A stretch of 64,000 nt of DNA from assembly GCF_900101625.1 (NCBI RefSeq), contig NZ_FMYZ01000005.1, forward strand, positions 1 to 64,000. Direction: 5' to 3'. The position numbers and the translations under genes were made by a program. The notes under the pieces were generated by a model that was not told where the DNA came from, did not search any database, and saw nothing but the letters and a program-made list of their open reading frames with translations. The stretch's first letter is position 1. Each line of letters opens with the position of its first letter. Below are positions 8,553 through 17,091 of the stretch, piece after piece. Source of the DNA: Cupriavidus sp. YR651. GTDB lineage: Bacteria; Pseudomonadota; Gammaproteobacteria; Burkholderiales; Burkholderiaceae.

Positions 8553-9467
8553 ATGCAAGCAGAAGAACACTACATTCCCGCCGAGGGCGGTATTGAACTC
8601 CATGCCTGGGTCTTCCGGCCAACCGGCGTCACCGGCCCGGCTCCCGCGATTACGATGGCGCACGGCTTCTCCGGCCTGAAGTATCGTGGCCTGCGCGAGT
8701 ACGCCGAGCGATTCGCCGCAGCCGGCTTCGTCGTGATCGTCCACGATCACCGCAACTTCGGGCTCAGCGGCGGCGCGGTGCGCGGCGATATCGATCCATG
8801 GCAGCAAATTGCGGACTGGCGCCGTGTCATCAGCTATCTCGAATTGCTCGATGGCGTCGACAGAAATCGCCTCGGCATCTGGGGCACGAGCTATGCAGGC
8901 GGGCATGCCACGGTGTTGGCCGCTACCGACGCCCGCCTGCGCGTGGTCGTGGCGCAGGTGCCGATCGTCAGCGGATACGAACAAAGCCTCCGGCGCGTGC
9001 CGCCGGATGCCCGCGCGGCCCAGCAAGCGCTGTTCAATGAAGACGAGCGTGCGCAGTTGCGCGGCGAGCCACCGATGCTGCAGCGCGTGGTGAGCCTCGA
9101 CCCTGCGGTACGCGCCGTCTACCGTTCCACGGACATGCTGGCATTCCACGACGCCTACGAGATTCCGGACGGCGTGGAGCCAAGCGAGTATGTCACGATA
9201 CGCTCGTCGAAGCTGTCGCAGATGTATGAGCCGGGTCAGTGGATTCCGCGCATTGGACCGAAGCCGCTGCTGATGGTGGTGGCGGAAAACGACGTGGTAA
9301 CCCCCACGGATCTGGCGCTGGCCGCCTATGAGCGCGCCGTGGAGCCGAAGCGCCTGCAGATCATCGGTGGCGGCCATTTCGACGCCTATCGCAAGGAATT
9401 CGAGGCCTCCAGCTCGGCGGCGCTCGACTGGTTCCGGACCCATCTGAAGCCCGGAGCACCGGCATGA
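8553..9467 (+). CDS. Alpha/beta hydrolase (peptidase S9/dienelactone hydrolase-like)
   Basis: 304 residues with an alpha/beta-hydrolase core: H-G-F-S-G near residue 39, H-D-H-R-N-F-G, then the nucleophile elbow W-G-T-S-Y-A-G-G, an aspartate after V-V-A-E-N-D, and histidine in G-G-G-H-F-D. The fold and the order of motifs match the large family of cytosolic esterases and C-C hydrolases (COG1073-like). The start lies 13 bases after the hydratase stop with an AGG upstream, and the stop overlaps the next hydrolase by ATGA. Two hydrolases side by side suggest two ester or C-C cleavages in the same pathway. Confidence 0.82.
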   Translation: MQAEEHYIPAEGGIELHAWVFRPTGVTGPAPAITMAHGFSGLKYRGLREYAERFAAAGFVVIVHDHRNFGLSGGAVRGDIDPWQQIADWRRVISYLELLDGVDRNRLGIWGTSYAGGHATVLAATDARLRVVVAQVPIVSGYEQSLRRVPPDARAAQQALFNEDERAQLRGEPPMLQRVVSLDPAVRAVYRSTDMLAFHDAYEIPDGVEPSEYVTIRSSKLSQMYEPGQWIPRIGPKPLLMVVAENDVVTPTDLALAAYERAVEPKRLQIIGGGHFDAYRKEFEASSSAALDWFRTHLKPGAPA

Positions 9468-10246
9468 CCACGCCGCATGACATGCCCACGCCCGACGGCA
9501 TCGTGGTGCTCGTGCATGGCTATCTCGACGGGCCGAAAGTCTGGGATCGCCTGATCGGCCGGCTGGATCTGCCGGGCTGGCATCTCCTGCCCGTCGCCTT
9601 GAAATCCGACCGACCACCGGCAGCGACCTCCGCACAACAGCTCGAGCAATACGCCAGCCACGTCATGGCGCAGATTCAGGAGGCCAGCGTCAATCCATCG
9701 GCGCGCGTTGTCGTGGTTGGGCACAGCATGGGCGGGCAGATTGCCGAACTGGTGGCGCGGCGGCTTGGCGATCGGCTGGCGGGGCTGGTGCTGATCACCT
9801 CCGCCCCGCTGGGCGGCTATGCGCTGCCGCCGCCGGTCATGGAGCGCTTCATCTCGCGGGCCGGCCTGACCGACCGCAGCGTCATCGCCGATGGCAAGCG
9901 AGGCCTGGCGGTGGCGCTCGATCAGGAAGGACTGGAGATCCTGGTCGATGGCACGCTTGCCACCCGCCGCGACGAGTCAATTGCACAGCTGCATGCGTGG
10001 ACTGGGGGGCATCCCGACGGCGAGTCTCCATCGCCAATCAAGCCCCCCACCCTCTGCATTGCCACTGACGACAAGTTCTTCACAGAGGATCTGATCAAGG
10101 CAACGGCGCGACGGTTTGCACAAGGCGCCGTCGCGAAAGTATCTGGCGCCGGCCACTGGCCACAACTGGAACAACCGGAAGCCTTGGCGCGGGTCCTGAC
10201 GAACTTCGTCCATGCGCAGCGCCAGACCACCGCGCGGCAACCCTGA
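9464..10246 (+). CDS. Alpha/beta hydrolase
   Basis: 260 residues. V-L-V-H-G-Y-L-D-G is the oxyanion region, V-V-G-H-S-M-G-G-Q the nucleophile elbow, an aspartate lies in I-A-T-D-D-K-F-F, and the catalytic histidine is in G-A-G-H-W-P. It overlaps the preceding hydrolase by ATGA (9464-9467), so translation is coupled. It is not closely similar to its neighbour (different length and motif wording), which argues against a recent tandem duplication. It probably acts on an ester or thioester intermediate. Confidence 0.82.
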   Translation: MTTPHDMPTPDGIVVLVHGYLDGPKVWDRLIGRLDLPGWHLLPVALKSDRPPAATSAQQLEQYASHVMAQIQEASVNPSARVVVVGHSMGGQIAELVARRLGDRLAGLVLITSAPLGGYALPPPVMERFISRAGLTDRSVIADGKRGLAVALDQEGLEILVDGTLATRRDESIAQLHAWTGGHPDGESPSPIKPPTLCIATDDKFFTEDLIKATARRFAQGAVAKVSGAGHWPQLEQPEALARVLTNFVHAQRQTTARQP

Positions 10247-10275
10247 ACTTCCGAACGCCACACAGGAGACTTGGA

Positions 10276-11967
10276 ATGCAAGCCAGCGACACCCACGCGT
10301 CGCCACCGGGGGCGCAGTACCCACTGCTGATCAAGCAACTGTTGCTCACGCCGTTGGCGCAGACGCCTGACCAGACCATTGTCTATCGCGACATCTGCCG
10401 ATACACCTACCGCGGGCTGCGCGAGCGGATTGGCCGGCTGGCGTCCGGGCTGCAATCGCTGGGCGTTGGCCACGGCGATACGGTCGCCATCCTGGACTGG
10501 GACAGCCATCGGTACCTGGAAGGCTTTTTTGCGGTGCCGATGATGGGTGCCGTGCTGATGACCGCCAACATTCGGCTAAGCCCGCAGCAGATCCAGTACA
10601 CGCTGGAGCAATCGAAGCCCAAAGTCCTTCTGGTACACCGCGATTTCCTTGAGCTCGTCTCCTCCCTGCGCGGTGTGGTCGACGCGGCGGCCATGGTGAT
10701 CCTCGATGACGGCGATGACGGCACCGCCGCCGATGGCTACGAGGCCCTGCTCGCCGGCAGCCGGCCGGATTTCGTCTTCCCCGATTTCGACGAGAACACC
10801 CGCGCCACCCAGTTCTACACAAGTGGCACCACGGGCCTGCCCAAGGGCGTCTTCTTCAGCCATCGGCAGTTGGTGCTCCACACGCTTGCCGTGTGCGTCG
10901 CCTTCGGCACGAGCAGCCATGGCCGGTTTCACCGGGAAGACGTCTATATGCCGATCACCCCGATGTTCCACGTCCACGCCTGGGGCATGCCCTATGTGGC
11001 GACCATGCTGGGCGTCAAGCAGGTCTATCCCGGGCGCTATACGCCGGAGATGTTGCTGACGCTGCGCACCCGCGAAGGCGTGACGTTCTCCCATTGCGTG
11101 CCGACCCTCCTGCAGATGATCCTGGATCGTGCGGAGTCCGACCAGACCGACCAGACCGACCAGAGCGACCTGTCCGGCTGGAAGATCATTGTCGGTGGCG
11201 CGCCGTTCTCCACGCACCTCGCCCGCAGGGCCATGAAACATGGCATCGATGCGTTTGCGGGCTATGGCATGTCGGAGACCGCTCCGTTCGTGACCGCCTC
11301 GCACCAGGTCCAGGCCATCGCCGATATCAACGAGAGCGACGATGCCGGCGATGCCGGGGATTTCGACGCGGCGCTTGCCGCCCGCACCCGCGCAGGACGG
11401 GCCTTGCCGCTGGTCGACATGCAAATCGTGGATGAATCGATGCACGCACTGCCGCCGGGAAACCAGGCTCAGGGAGAGGTTGTCCTGCGCGCGCCGTGGC
11501 TCACGCCGGGATACCTGGCGAATGACCAGGCCACGCAGGACCTCTGGCGTGGCGGGTATCTTCACACTGGCGATATCGGCGTCATCAGCGCAGATGGATA
11601 CCTGCGCATTACCGACCGCCTCAAGGACGTCATCAAGAGCGGCGGGGAATGGCTGTCATCTGGCACGCTGGAGGACCTGATCTGCCAGCACCCGTATGTC
11701 AGGGAGGCCGCGGTCATCGCCGTGCCGGACGCGCGGTGGGGCGAACGGCCGATGGCGATCGTGGTCACGGAAATCGCAACCCCGAGCTGGTTTGATGCCA
11801 GCGCCCTCCGCAAGCATCTGGGCGATTACGTCACGTCGGGTCGGATTCCGCGATATGCGATTCCGGAGGCGATACACTTTGTGGACGCACTGCCGCGTAC
11901 CAGCGTCGGCAAGTATGACAAGCGCGCCATGCGCGAACGCTATCAGCCTTCGGGAGGGTCAACTTGA
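10276..11967 (+). CDS. Acyl-CoA ligase (long/medium-chain fatty-acid-CoA ligase-like)
   Basis: 563 residues, the usual size of ANL-superfamily ligases. The phosphate-binding loop reads F-Y-T-S-G-T-T-G-L-P-K-G; later come G-Y-G-M-S-E-T-A-P, the Y-L-H-T-G-D-I-G hinge region, D-R-L-K-D-V-I-K-S-G-G-E-W and, near the end, the adenylation lysine region T-S-V-G-K-Y-D-K. It activates a carboxylic acid to its CoA thioester with ATP. A D-Q-T-D-Q-T-D-Q-S-D repeat near residue 295 is a short low-complexity insert in a loop. The ATG follows an AGGAGAC site. It is the next-to-last gene of the operon. Confidence 0.9.
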   Translation: MQASDTHASPPGAQYPLLIKQLLLTPLAQTPDQTIVYRDICRYTYRGLRERIGRLASGLQSLGVGHGDTVAILDWDSHRYLEGFFAVPMMGAVLMTANIRLSPQQIQYTLEQSKPKVLLVHRDFLELVSSLRGVVDAAAMVILDDGDDGTAADGYEALLAGSRPDFVFPDFDENTRATQFYTSGTTGLPKGVFFSHRQLVLHTLAVCVAFGTSSHGRFHREDVYMPITPMFHVHAWGMPYVATMLGVKQVYPGRYTPEMLLTLRTREGVTFSHCVPTLLQMILDRAESDQTDQTDQSDLSGWKIIVGGAPFSTHLARRAMKHGIDAFAGYGMSETAPFVTASHQVQAIADINESDDAGDAGDFDAALAARTRAGRALPLVDMQIVDESMHALPPGNQAQGEVVLRAPWLTPGYLANDQATQDLWRGGYLHTGDIGVISADGYLRITDRLKDVIKSGGEWLSSGTLEDLICQHPYVREAAVIAVPDARWGERPMAIVVTEIATPSWFDASALRKHLGDYVTSGRIPRYAIPEAIHFVDALPRTSVGKYDKRAMRERYQPSGGST

Positions 11968-12809
11968 AGAGATCGGGACAGGAGCAGCCTTCCACCGACA
12001 CCATTGCGGACGCCGATGCCGTGACGTCCATCATCGGGGAAGGTGCCGATCGCAACTTCGTCGAGGCCCTCGCGCGGGGGCTGCGCATCCTGCAAGCCTT
12101 CCACTCCAGCGAGGAGCGCCTGAGCAACCTTGAAATCGCTCACCGTTGCGGCCTGCCGAAGTCCACCGTGACCCGGCTGACCTATACCCTGACCACGCTC
12201 GGCTTTCTGCACCACATCCCCGACCTCGGCCGCTATCGCATCGGCCTGGCCACGCTTACGCTGTCCCACGTGGCGCATTCGCGGCTGGATCTGCGCGAGG
12301 CCAGCGAGACGCTGCTGCAGGAACTGGCCGACAGTACGCGATCCATGATCTCGCTGGGTATTCGCGAAGACCTGTCCGTCCTGTATATCGACTGCCGCCG
12401 GAGCCAGTCCACCGCCGTGACTCTCAATCTCGACATCGGCAGCCGGCTGCCGCTTGGCACGACAGCGATGGGCCGGGCGCATATCGCGATGATGAGCGCT
12501 ACCGAACGCCGCAGTGTCATGGGACGGCTCCAGGCGCTGAACGAGGCCAACTGGCCGGCCATCGAGCAAGGCATCGCGAAAGCATCCGTCGAGATTGCGG
12601 AACTGGGGTGCGTGACTTCCTTTGGCGACTGGAACAAGGAAATCAACGGGATCGCCGTGCCGCTGAAACTGGGCAGCACCTTGCCGCCGATTGTCATCAA
12701 TGCCGCCGCGCCGGCCCGGACGATCACGGCGGAGAAGTTCCTTTCGGTCGTGCGGCCGCGTCTGATTACCGCCGCCCAGCGCATCGAAAATCGCTACCGG
12801 CGCACGTGA
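11964..12809 (+). CDS. IclR family transcriptional regulator
   Basis: 281 residues with an N-terminal winged helix (residues 29-90: A-L-A-R-G-L-R-I-L-Q-A-F, then L-S-N-L-E-I-A-H-R-C-G-L-P-K-S-T-V-T-R-L) and the C-terminal IclR effector domain (G-S-R-L-P-L-G-T-T-A-M-G-R-A). It starts with a rare TTG codon that overlaps the ligase stop codon, with GGGAGGG just upstream, so its synthesis is tied to that of the operon it most likely controls. The effector should be an operon substrate or its CoA ester. Confidence 0.88.
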   Translation: MKRSGQEQPSTDTIADADAVTSIIGEGADRNFVEALARGLRILQAFHSSEERLSNLEIAHRCGLPKSTVTRLTYTLTTLGFLHHIPDLGRYRIGLATLTLSHVAHSRLDLREASETLLQELADSTRSMISLGIREDLSVLYIDCRRSQSTAVTLNLDIGSRLPLGTTAMGRAHIAMMSATERRSVMGRLQALNEANWPAIEQGIAKASVEIAELGCVTSFGDWNKEINGIAVPLKLGSTLPPIVINAAAPARTITAEKFLSVVRPRLITAAQRIENRYRRT

Positions 12810-12823
12810 CGAAATCGGCGCGG

Positions 12824-12857
12824 GCGAAGACCTGCGAAGACCTGCGAAAACCTGCGA
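12824..12857. repeat. Short tandem repeat, 10-bp unit
   Basis: Three head-to-tail copies of GCGAAGACCT (the third reads GCGAAAACCT) sit about 15 bases after the IclR stop codon and are followed by a partial fourth. Nothing in the gap to the MFS gene at 13072 looks like a terminator. Confidence 0.75.
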
Positions 12858-13071
12858 TGCTGACCGGCCACGACAACGCCACAACAAGGGCCTGAGGTTT
12901 TCCCGAACTGTCCCAGAAAGCAAAATGCATGTCCCGGATGATCAAACCGGACGCTACTGATACTAGATACTTGCTTCAGTTGCGACCGGCCCGGCAAGTG
13001 CCGTTGGAAGGGAGCGGCAGCGCCTCGGCTCAGTAGCCGGGAGTCGTCAAAATGTTCCTTCTGAGGTATTC

Positions 13072-14403
13072 ATGTACGGCCAACGTTCCACACTTCCCAC
13101 TATGACAGCCAATCCGGACCGGCCAGTCGGTATCCATTACTACTCGTGGGTGGTTTTCGCACTCGGCTTTGGCCTGCTGCTTTCCGACTACATGTCGCGC
13201 CAGGTGCTCAATGCGGTATTTCCGCTGCTGAAGCACGAATGGACGCTGACCGATACTGAGCTGGGCGCGCTTGGCGGCATTGTTGCGCTGATGGTGGGCG
13301 TCCTGACCTTGCCGCTGTCGGTCCTGGCCGACCGCTGGGGCCGCGTCAGAAGCCTCATGCTGATGGCCGGCCTGTGGAGCCTCGCGACGCTTGGCTGCGC
13401 GGTGGCGACCAACTTCGGCGAAATGTTCATCGCCCGGCTGTTCGTGGGAATCGGTGAAGCCGCCTATGGCAGCGTGGGCATTGCGATGGTGCTGTCGGTG
13501 TTTCCCCGCCGACTGCGATCCAGCCTGAGCGCGGCGTTCATCGCCGGCGGCCCGTTCGGGTCGGTGCTGGGGATGGCACTCGGCGGCACCCTCTCCGCCC
13601 ACCTCGGGTGGCGCTGGGCGTTTGCCGCCATGGCCATCTTCGGACTGGTGCTGGTGGCCGTGTTTCGATTCGTGGTGACGGAGCCGCGCCTGAAGGCGCA
13701 GCGCGAACGGATCGGCGAGGAACAAGGCGACGCGTCGGCACCCAAGCGCCTGGCTTTGCGGCCCATGGTATCCGCCCTGTTTTCGGCCCCTTCGATTCTT
13801 TGTGCCTATGTCGGCAGCGCCATGCAGCTGCTCGTCACGGGTGCCCTGCTGGCGTGGATGCCGAGCTACCTGTCGCGCTACTACGGCATGGCAACGGACC
13901 GCGCAGGCCTGACAGCCGCCGGCTTCGTGCTGGCCGCCGGCGCAGGCATGATTGCCTGCGGCGCGCTGACCGACTGGGTGGCCCGCAAGGCCCCGACCCG
14001 CAAGTGGCTGATGGCCATTGCCTACAGCATCACCAGTTGCACGCTGCTCGTGGCTGCCTTCCACACGCCGGCAGGCGCCGCGCAAATGGCCCTGATCTTC
14101 GCCGGCATGTTGCTGGTTGGCGGTACGGCCGGACCGGCGAGCGCCGTGGTGGCCAACCTCACGCATCCCAGCATTCACGCGACTGCCTTCGCCACGCTCA
14201 CGCTTGCCAACAACCTGCTGGGCCTGGCGCCCGGCCCCTTCGTGACCGGCCTGATTGCCGACAGGATCGGCCTGCTCGGCGCCCTGCAGATCATTCCGCT
14301 GGCTGGCCTGTGCGCCACATTGTGTTTCGCGATCGGCCGCAAGTACTACGCCGCCGACCTGCGTCGCATTGAAAGCCACCGCGCCGCACAAGCGCAGACC
14401 TGA
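13072..14403 (+). CDS. MFS transporter
   Basis: 443 residues with about 12 hydrophobic segments in two sixes and a charged central loop around residues 200-220. The loop between helices 2 and 3 carries V-L-A-D-R-W-G-R-V-R, the G-x-x-x-D-R-x-G-R-R signature of the major facilitator family. The start at 13072 follows GAGG five bases upstream; an ATG at 13102 is an alternative. It follows the catabolic operon and its regulator, and precedes a porin, so uptake of the pathway's substrate across the inner membrane is likely. The substrate class (for example aromatic or short carboxylic acid) is inferred from context only. Confidence 0.85.
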   Translation: MYGQRSTLPTMTANPDRPVGIHYYSWVVFALGFGLLLSDYMSRQVLNAVFPLLKHEWTLTDTELGALGGIVALMVGVLTLPLSVLADRWGRVRSLMLMAGLWSLATLGCAVATNFGEMFIARLFVGIGEAAYGSVGIAMVLSVFPRRLRSSLSAAFIAGGPFGSVLGMALGGTLSAHLGWRWAFAAMAIFGLVLVAVFRFVVTEPRLKAQRERIGEEQGDASAPKRLALRPMVSALFSAPSILCAYVGSAMQLLVTGALLAWMPSYLSRYYGMATDRAGLTAAGFVLAAGAGMIACGALTDWVARKAPTRKWLMAIAYSITSCTLLVAAFHTPAGAAQMALIFAGMLLVGGTAGPASAVVANLTHPSIHATAFATLTLANNLLGLAPGPFVTGLIADRIGLLGALQIIPLAGLCATLCFAIGRKYYAADLRRIESHRAAQAQT

Positions 14404-14488
14404 CCTCTTTCCCCTGCGCTCTCCTATGATGGGATTTACGGGATGATCCGGCGTCGCATCTCCATGAAGGAAAACAGGAGGAGACCAG

Positions 14489-15649
14489 GTGAAACTGAAG
14501 AGCCTTGCCATGGCATCGCTGCCCATCTGCTCGGGGGCAGCCTTTGCGCAGTCGAACGTCACGCTGTACGGCGTGGTCGACACCAACATCGAGTATGTCA
14601 ATCACCTGGGCGTGGTGCCCACGGCGTTCAACCAGTTCAATCGCGGGCCCGCCCATGATGTCGTCCGGATGAGTTCGGGTGGACTATCCGGCTCGCGCTG
14701 GGGTCTGCGCGGCGCCGAAGACCTCGGTGGTGGCATGAAAGCCGTGTTTGTCCTGGAAAGCGGTTTCAACCTCGACAGCGGCACCTCCCAGCAAAGCGGC
14801 CGGCTATTCGGCCGCCAGGCGTTTGTGGGCCTGCAAAGCCCCTATGGCCAGATCAGTTTCGGCCGCCAGTACACCTCGATGTTCGAGGCGCTCGCCAATT
14901 ACTCGCCGACCGCCTATGCCACGCAGTATGAGCCCATCATCCTGCAATCTGGCCCCAACTTCCGCGAAGACAATACCGTCAAGTACACCGGCCAGTTCGG
15001 CCCGGTAAAGGCCCTTGCACACTGGTCGTTCGGCGTCGGCGTGGCCCTGCCCGCGACGGTCGGCATCGCCACGCCGATTGGCGGCAACGGCGAAGTCCCC
15101 GGCCAGTTCCGGCGCGACACCGCGTATGGCGCCGCCGTGGCGTACGAGGCGGGCCCGTTTGGCGTCACCGTTGGCTATGACCAGTGGAATCCGACCATCG
15201 GCACCAGCAGCGGCACCGTCAGGAAGGCCGTGGTCGGGGCCAGCTACACCTACGGCCCGGCCAAGGTCATGGGCGGCTATCGCTGGGGGCGGAACACGAA
15301 CGCGGCGGACGTGCTGTTCCAGCGGGACGATTTCTACTGGATTGGCGCGACCTATCAGGCCACCGCTGCCGTGGGCCTCACGCTCGAATACAACTACGAC
15401 AACCTGAAGAATTTGTTCGGCAACACGCAGGTCGCCAACCCGTGGCAGGTCGCCTTCGTCGCGAACTATGCATTTTCGAAGCGTACGGATGTCTATGTCA
15501 GCACCGCGTTCGCCAAGAACGCCGGCCTGATGCTCGAATCACTCGCAACGGTCTACGCCAACAGCCTTTCGCTGGGCAACAACTATGCGCTCGGCAACGG
15601 GCAAAGCACGATGATCGGCGCGGCCGTCGGCCTGCGTCACAAGTTCTGA
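14489..15649 (+). CDS. Outer-membrane porin (Gram-negative porin, OmpC-like)
   Basis: 386 residues. A signal peptide ends at A-F-A-Q, followed by S-N-V-T-L-Y-G-V-V-D, the standard opening of Burkholderiales trimeric porins. S-G-S-R-W-G-L-R-G-A-E-D-L-G-G-G and F-G-R-Q-A-F-V-G are further family motifs, and the protein ends in G-L-R-H-K-F with the terminal phenylalanine needed for outer-membrane insertion. The start is GTG at 14489 with AGGAGGAGA upstream. It probably admits the substrate of the neighbouring MFS permease and catabolic operon. Confidence 0.93.
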   Translation: MKLKSLAMASLPICSGAAFAQSNVTLYGVVDTNIEYVNHLGVVPTAFNQFNRGPAHDVVRMSSGGLSGSRWGLRGAEDLGGGMKAVFVLESGFNLDSGTSQQSGRLFGRQAFVGLQSPYGQISFGRQYTSMFEALANYSPTAYATQYEPIILQSGPNFREDNTVKYTGQFGPVKALAHWSFGVGVALPATVGIATPIGGNGEVPGQFRRDTAYGAAVAYEAGPFGVTVGYDQWNPTIGTSSGTVRKAVVGASYTYGPAKVMGGYRWGRNTNAADVLFQRDDFYWIGATYQATAAVGLTLEYNYDNLKNLFGNTQVANPWQVAFVANYAFSKRTDVYVSTAFAKNAGLMLESLATVYANSLSLGNNYALGNGQSTMIGAAVGLRHKF

Positions 15650-15670
15650 GCGGATGGGATATGGAATGCG

Positions 15671-15694
15671 GGGCGCCCGGGAATCCGGGCGCCC
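15671..15694. terminator. Hairpin between convergent porin and phaZ
   Basis: Perfect 10-bp arms GGGCGCCCGG / CCGGGCGCCC with a 4-base loop lie between two convergent stop codons. There is no T-run on either side, so it may act as a bidirectional or factor-assisted terminator. Confidence 0.6.
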
Positions 15695-15700
15695 GCGGCG

Positions 15701-16543
15701 TCAGGCCTGAGGCCGACGCAGGAAGCGCAGCACCACCGGTGCCACTTCGCTGACGCGCGTCAGCAGGAAGAGGTGGCCGTCCTCGAATACGTGGAGTGCG
15801 GCATTGCGAATGCGCGAAGCGAGGATCCTCGCATTGACGACGGGCACGATGGGGTCGTCAGACCCGTGCAGGATCAGCGTGGGCTGGCCCAGGGCACCGA
15901 GCCACAACAAGCTGCTCCATCCCCATGCCGCCAGCAACTGATAGACATAGCCACGACCGCGCGGCGGATGCATATGCCGGCCGTGCTCTTCCAGCAATGC
16001 CGGATCGTCGCGAAACGCGCCACCATAGATGTCGGCACCCACGCGGCGCAGGTAGTCCGGGTCGGTATAGCGACGCGCACCGATCATCTTCGAGAGCACC
16101 GACACGCTGCCCGGCACCATGATCACGCCCGGCGACGTCGCCGCCAGCACAAGCCGCCGGCAGCGCTCCGGATAGAGATGCGCGAACTCCTGCGCGAGCG
16201 CCCCGCCCCAGGAAACGCCGAGCGTGTCGACCTGTCCTGCATAGCCGAGATGGCCAAGCAGCTTGTCGGCGAGCACGCACAGGTTGGAAAGGCGATAGGG
16301 CAGCAACGGCGCGGGGGACCCGCCGGCGCCGGGGACGTCGAAGATGATCACTTCGACACCCTCGAGCGCATCGACGAATGGCTCGACGAGCTCCAGGTTG
16401 GCGCCGATGCCGTTAAAGATGAGCAGCGGCGGCCCTGCATCGCTGCCGGGCCGGATGCCGACCCGCAGCACTTGTCCATCCAGGTCTACCGTCCGGATTG
16501 CCATCTTGTGGCCAGATTCAACGCTGGCACCGCTTATTGTCAT
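15701..16543 (-). CDS. phaZ: Poly(3-hydroxyalkanoate) depolymerase, intracellular, Pseudomonas type
   Basis: About 280 residues of the alpha/beta-hydrolase fold. The L-L-I-F-N-G-I-G-A-N-L-E-L-V opening, F-D-V-P-G-A-G-G-S, the lipase box G-V-S-W-G-G-A-L-A-Q (Ser111), Y-P-E-R-C-R-R-L-V-L-A-A-T and D-G-H-L-F-L-L-T-R follow the medium-chain-length PHA depolymerase of Pseudomonas closely, as I recall that protein. It hydrolyses stored PHA in the granule to hydroxy acids. The frame is open to 16684, but the ATG at 16543 has AGGA seven bases upstream and gives the family's usual length. It is the last gene of the PHA operon, after the phasin. Confidence 0.85.
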   Translation of the reverse strand: MTISGASVESGHKMAIRTVDLDGQVLRVGIRPGSDAGPPLLIFNGIGANLELVEPFVDALEGVEVIIFDVPGAGGSPAPLLPYRLSNLCVLADKLLGHLGYAGQVDTLGVSWGGALAQEFAHLYPERCRRLVLAATSPGVIMVPGSVSVLSKMIGARRYTDPDYLRRVGADIYGGAFRDDPALLEEHGRHMHPPRGRGYVYQLLAAWGWSSLLWLGALGQPTLILHGSDDPIVPVVNARILASRIRNAALHVFEDGHLFLLTRVSEVAPVVLRFLRRPQA

Positions 16544-16613
16544 CAAGTCATCCTGGATGCATTGCCCTGAAACGGGCGAGACGGCACGACCCGGTAAGGC
16601 CGTGCCGTGGCGC

Positions 16614-17033
16614 TTACTGCTTGGGGCGGAGGATGCCCTTCGCTTCTTCCACGTTCTCCGCAAAGCGCTTGCCGACCACGGCAAAGCTGTCGGCCTGCGT
16701 CTTGTACACGGTGTCGGTCAGGCCGCGCAGGCTGGTCACGGCCTTGTTCAGGGTCGCCGGCAGCAGTTCGGTCACGCGGACGGTCTTGGCGTCATCGCCC
16801 TCTTTCTTGGTGCCGAGCGATTGCAGATCGGCTGCGGTGCCACACAGGTACTCGGCCTGCAGACGAACCAGCGATTGCAGGCCGCCCAGCAGCGTCAGAT
16901 TGACACTGGCCAGCGCCTCGATGTCCTTGCGGCGCGACTCCAGGATTGCCACGGGGTCAAGGCGGTTCTGCTTGACGAAGTCCAGCAGCTTCTTGTGCGG
17001 AGCAAACGTGCTCGCGGTGTTGGTCGATTCCAT
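16614..17033 (-). CDS. Phasin family protein
   Basis: About 139 residues, helical and amphipathic, with no signal peptide. The segment F-V-K-Q-N-R-L-D-P-V-A-I-L-E-S-R-R-K-D-I-E-A-L and the following L-T-L-L-G-G-L-Q-S-L match the phasin domain. Phasins coat PHA granules and control their size and number. Three ATGs (17048, 17039, 17033) lie close together; 17033 is chosen because the GGAG is nine bases upstream, but 17039 is equally defensible. It lies between phaC and phaZ in one transcript. Confidence 0.85.
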   Translation of the reverse strand: MESTNTASTFAPHKKLLDFVKQNRLDPVAILESRRKDIEALASVNLTLLGGLQSLVRLQAEYLCGTAADLQSLGTKKEGDDAKTVRVTELLPATLNKAVTSLRGLTDTVYKTQADSFAVVGKRFAENVEEAKGILRPKQ

Positions 17034-17091
17034 CTTCATGGTCTCCATTCAGGTTGCGTTGAGAAACTAAAAAACTGCGGGATGCGGCGCG

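Noticed and set aside
8553..10246. Tandem duplication of the two alpha/beta hydrolases
   Set aside because: They differ in length and in the wording of every motif, so they are separate members of the fold rather than recent copies.
15671..15694. Classic rho-independent terminator after the porin
   Set aside because: The hairpin is perfect but neither strand has a T-run, so only a hairpin with probable terminator role is claimed.
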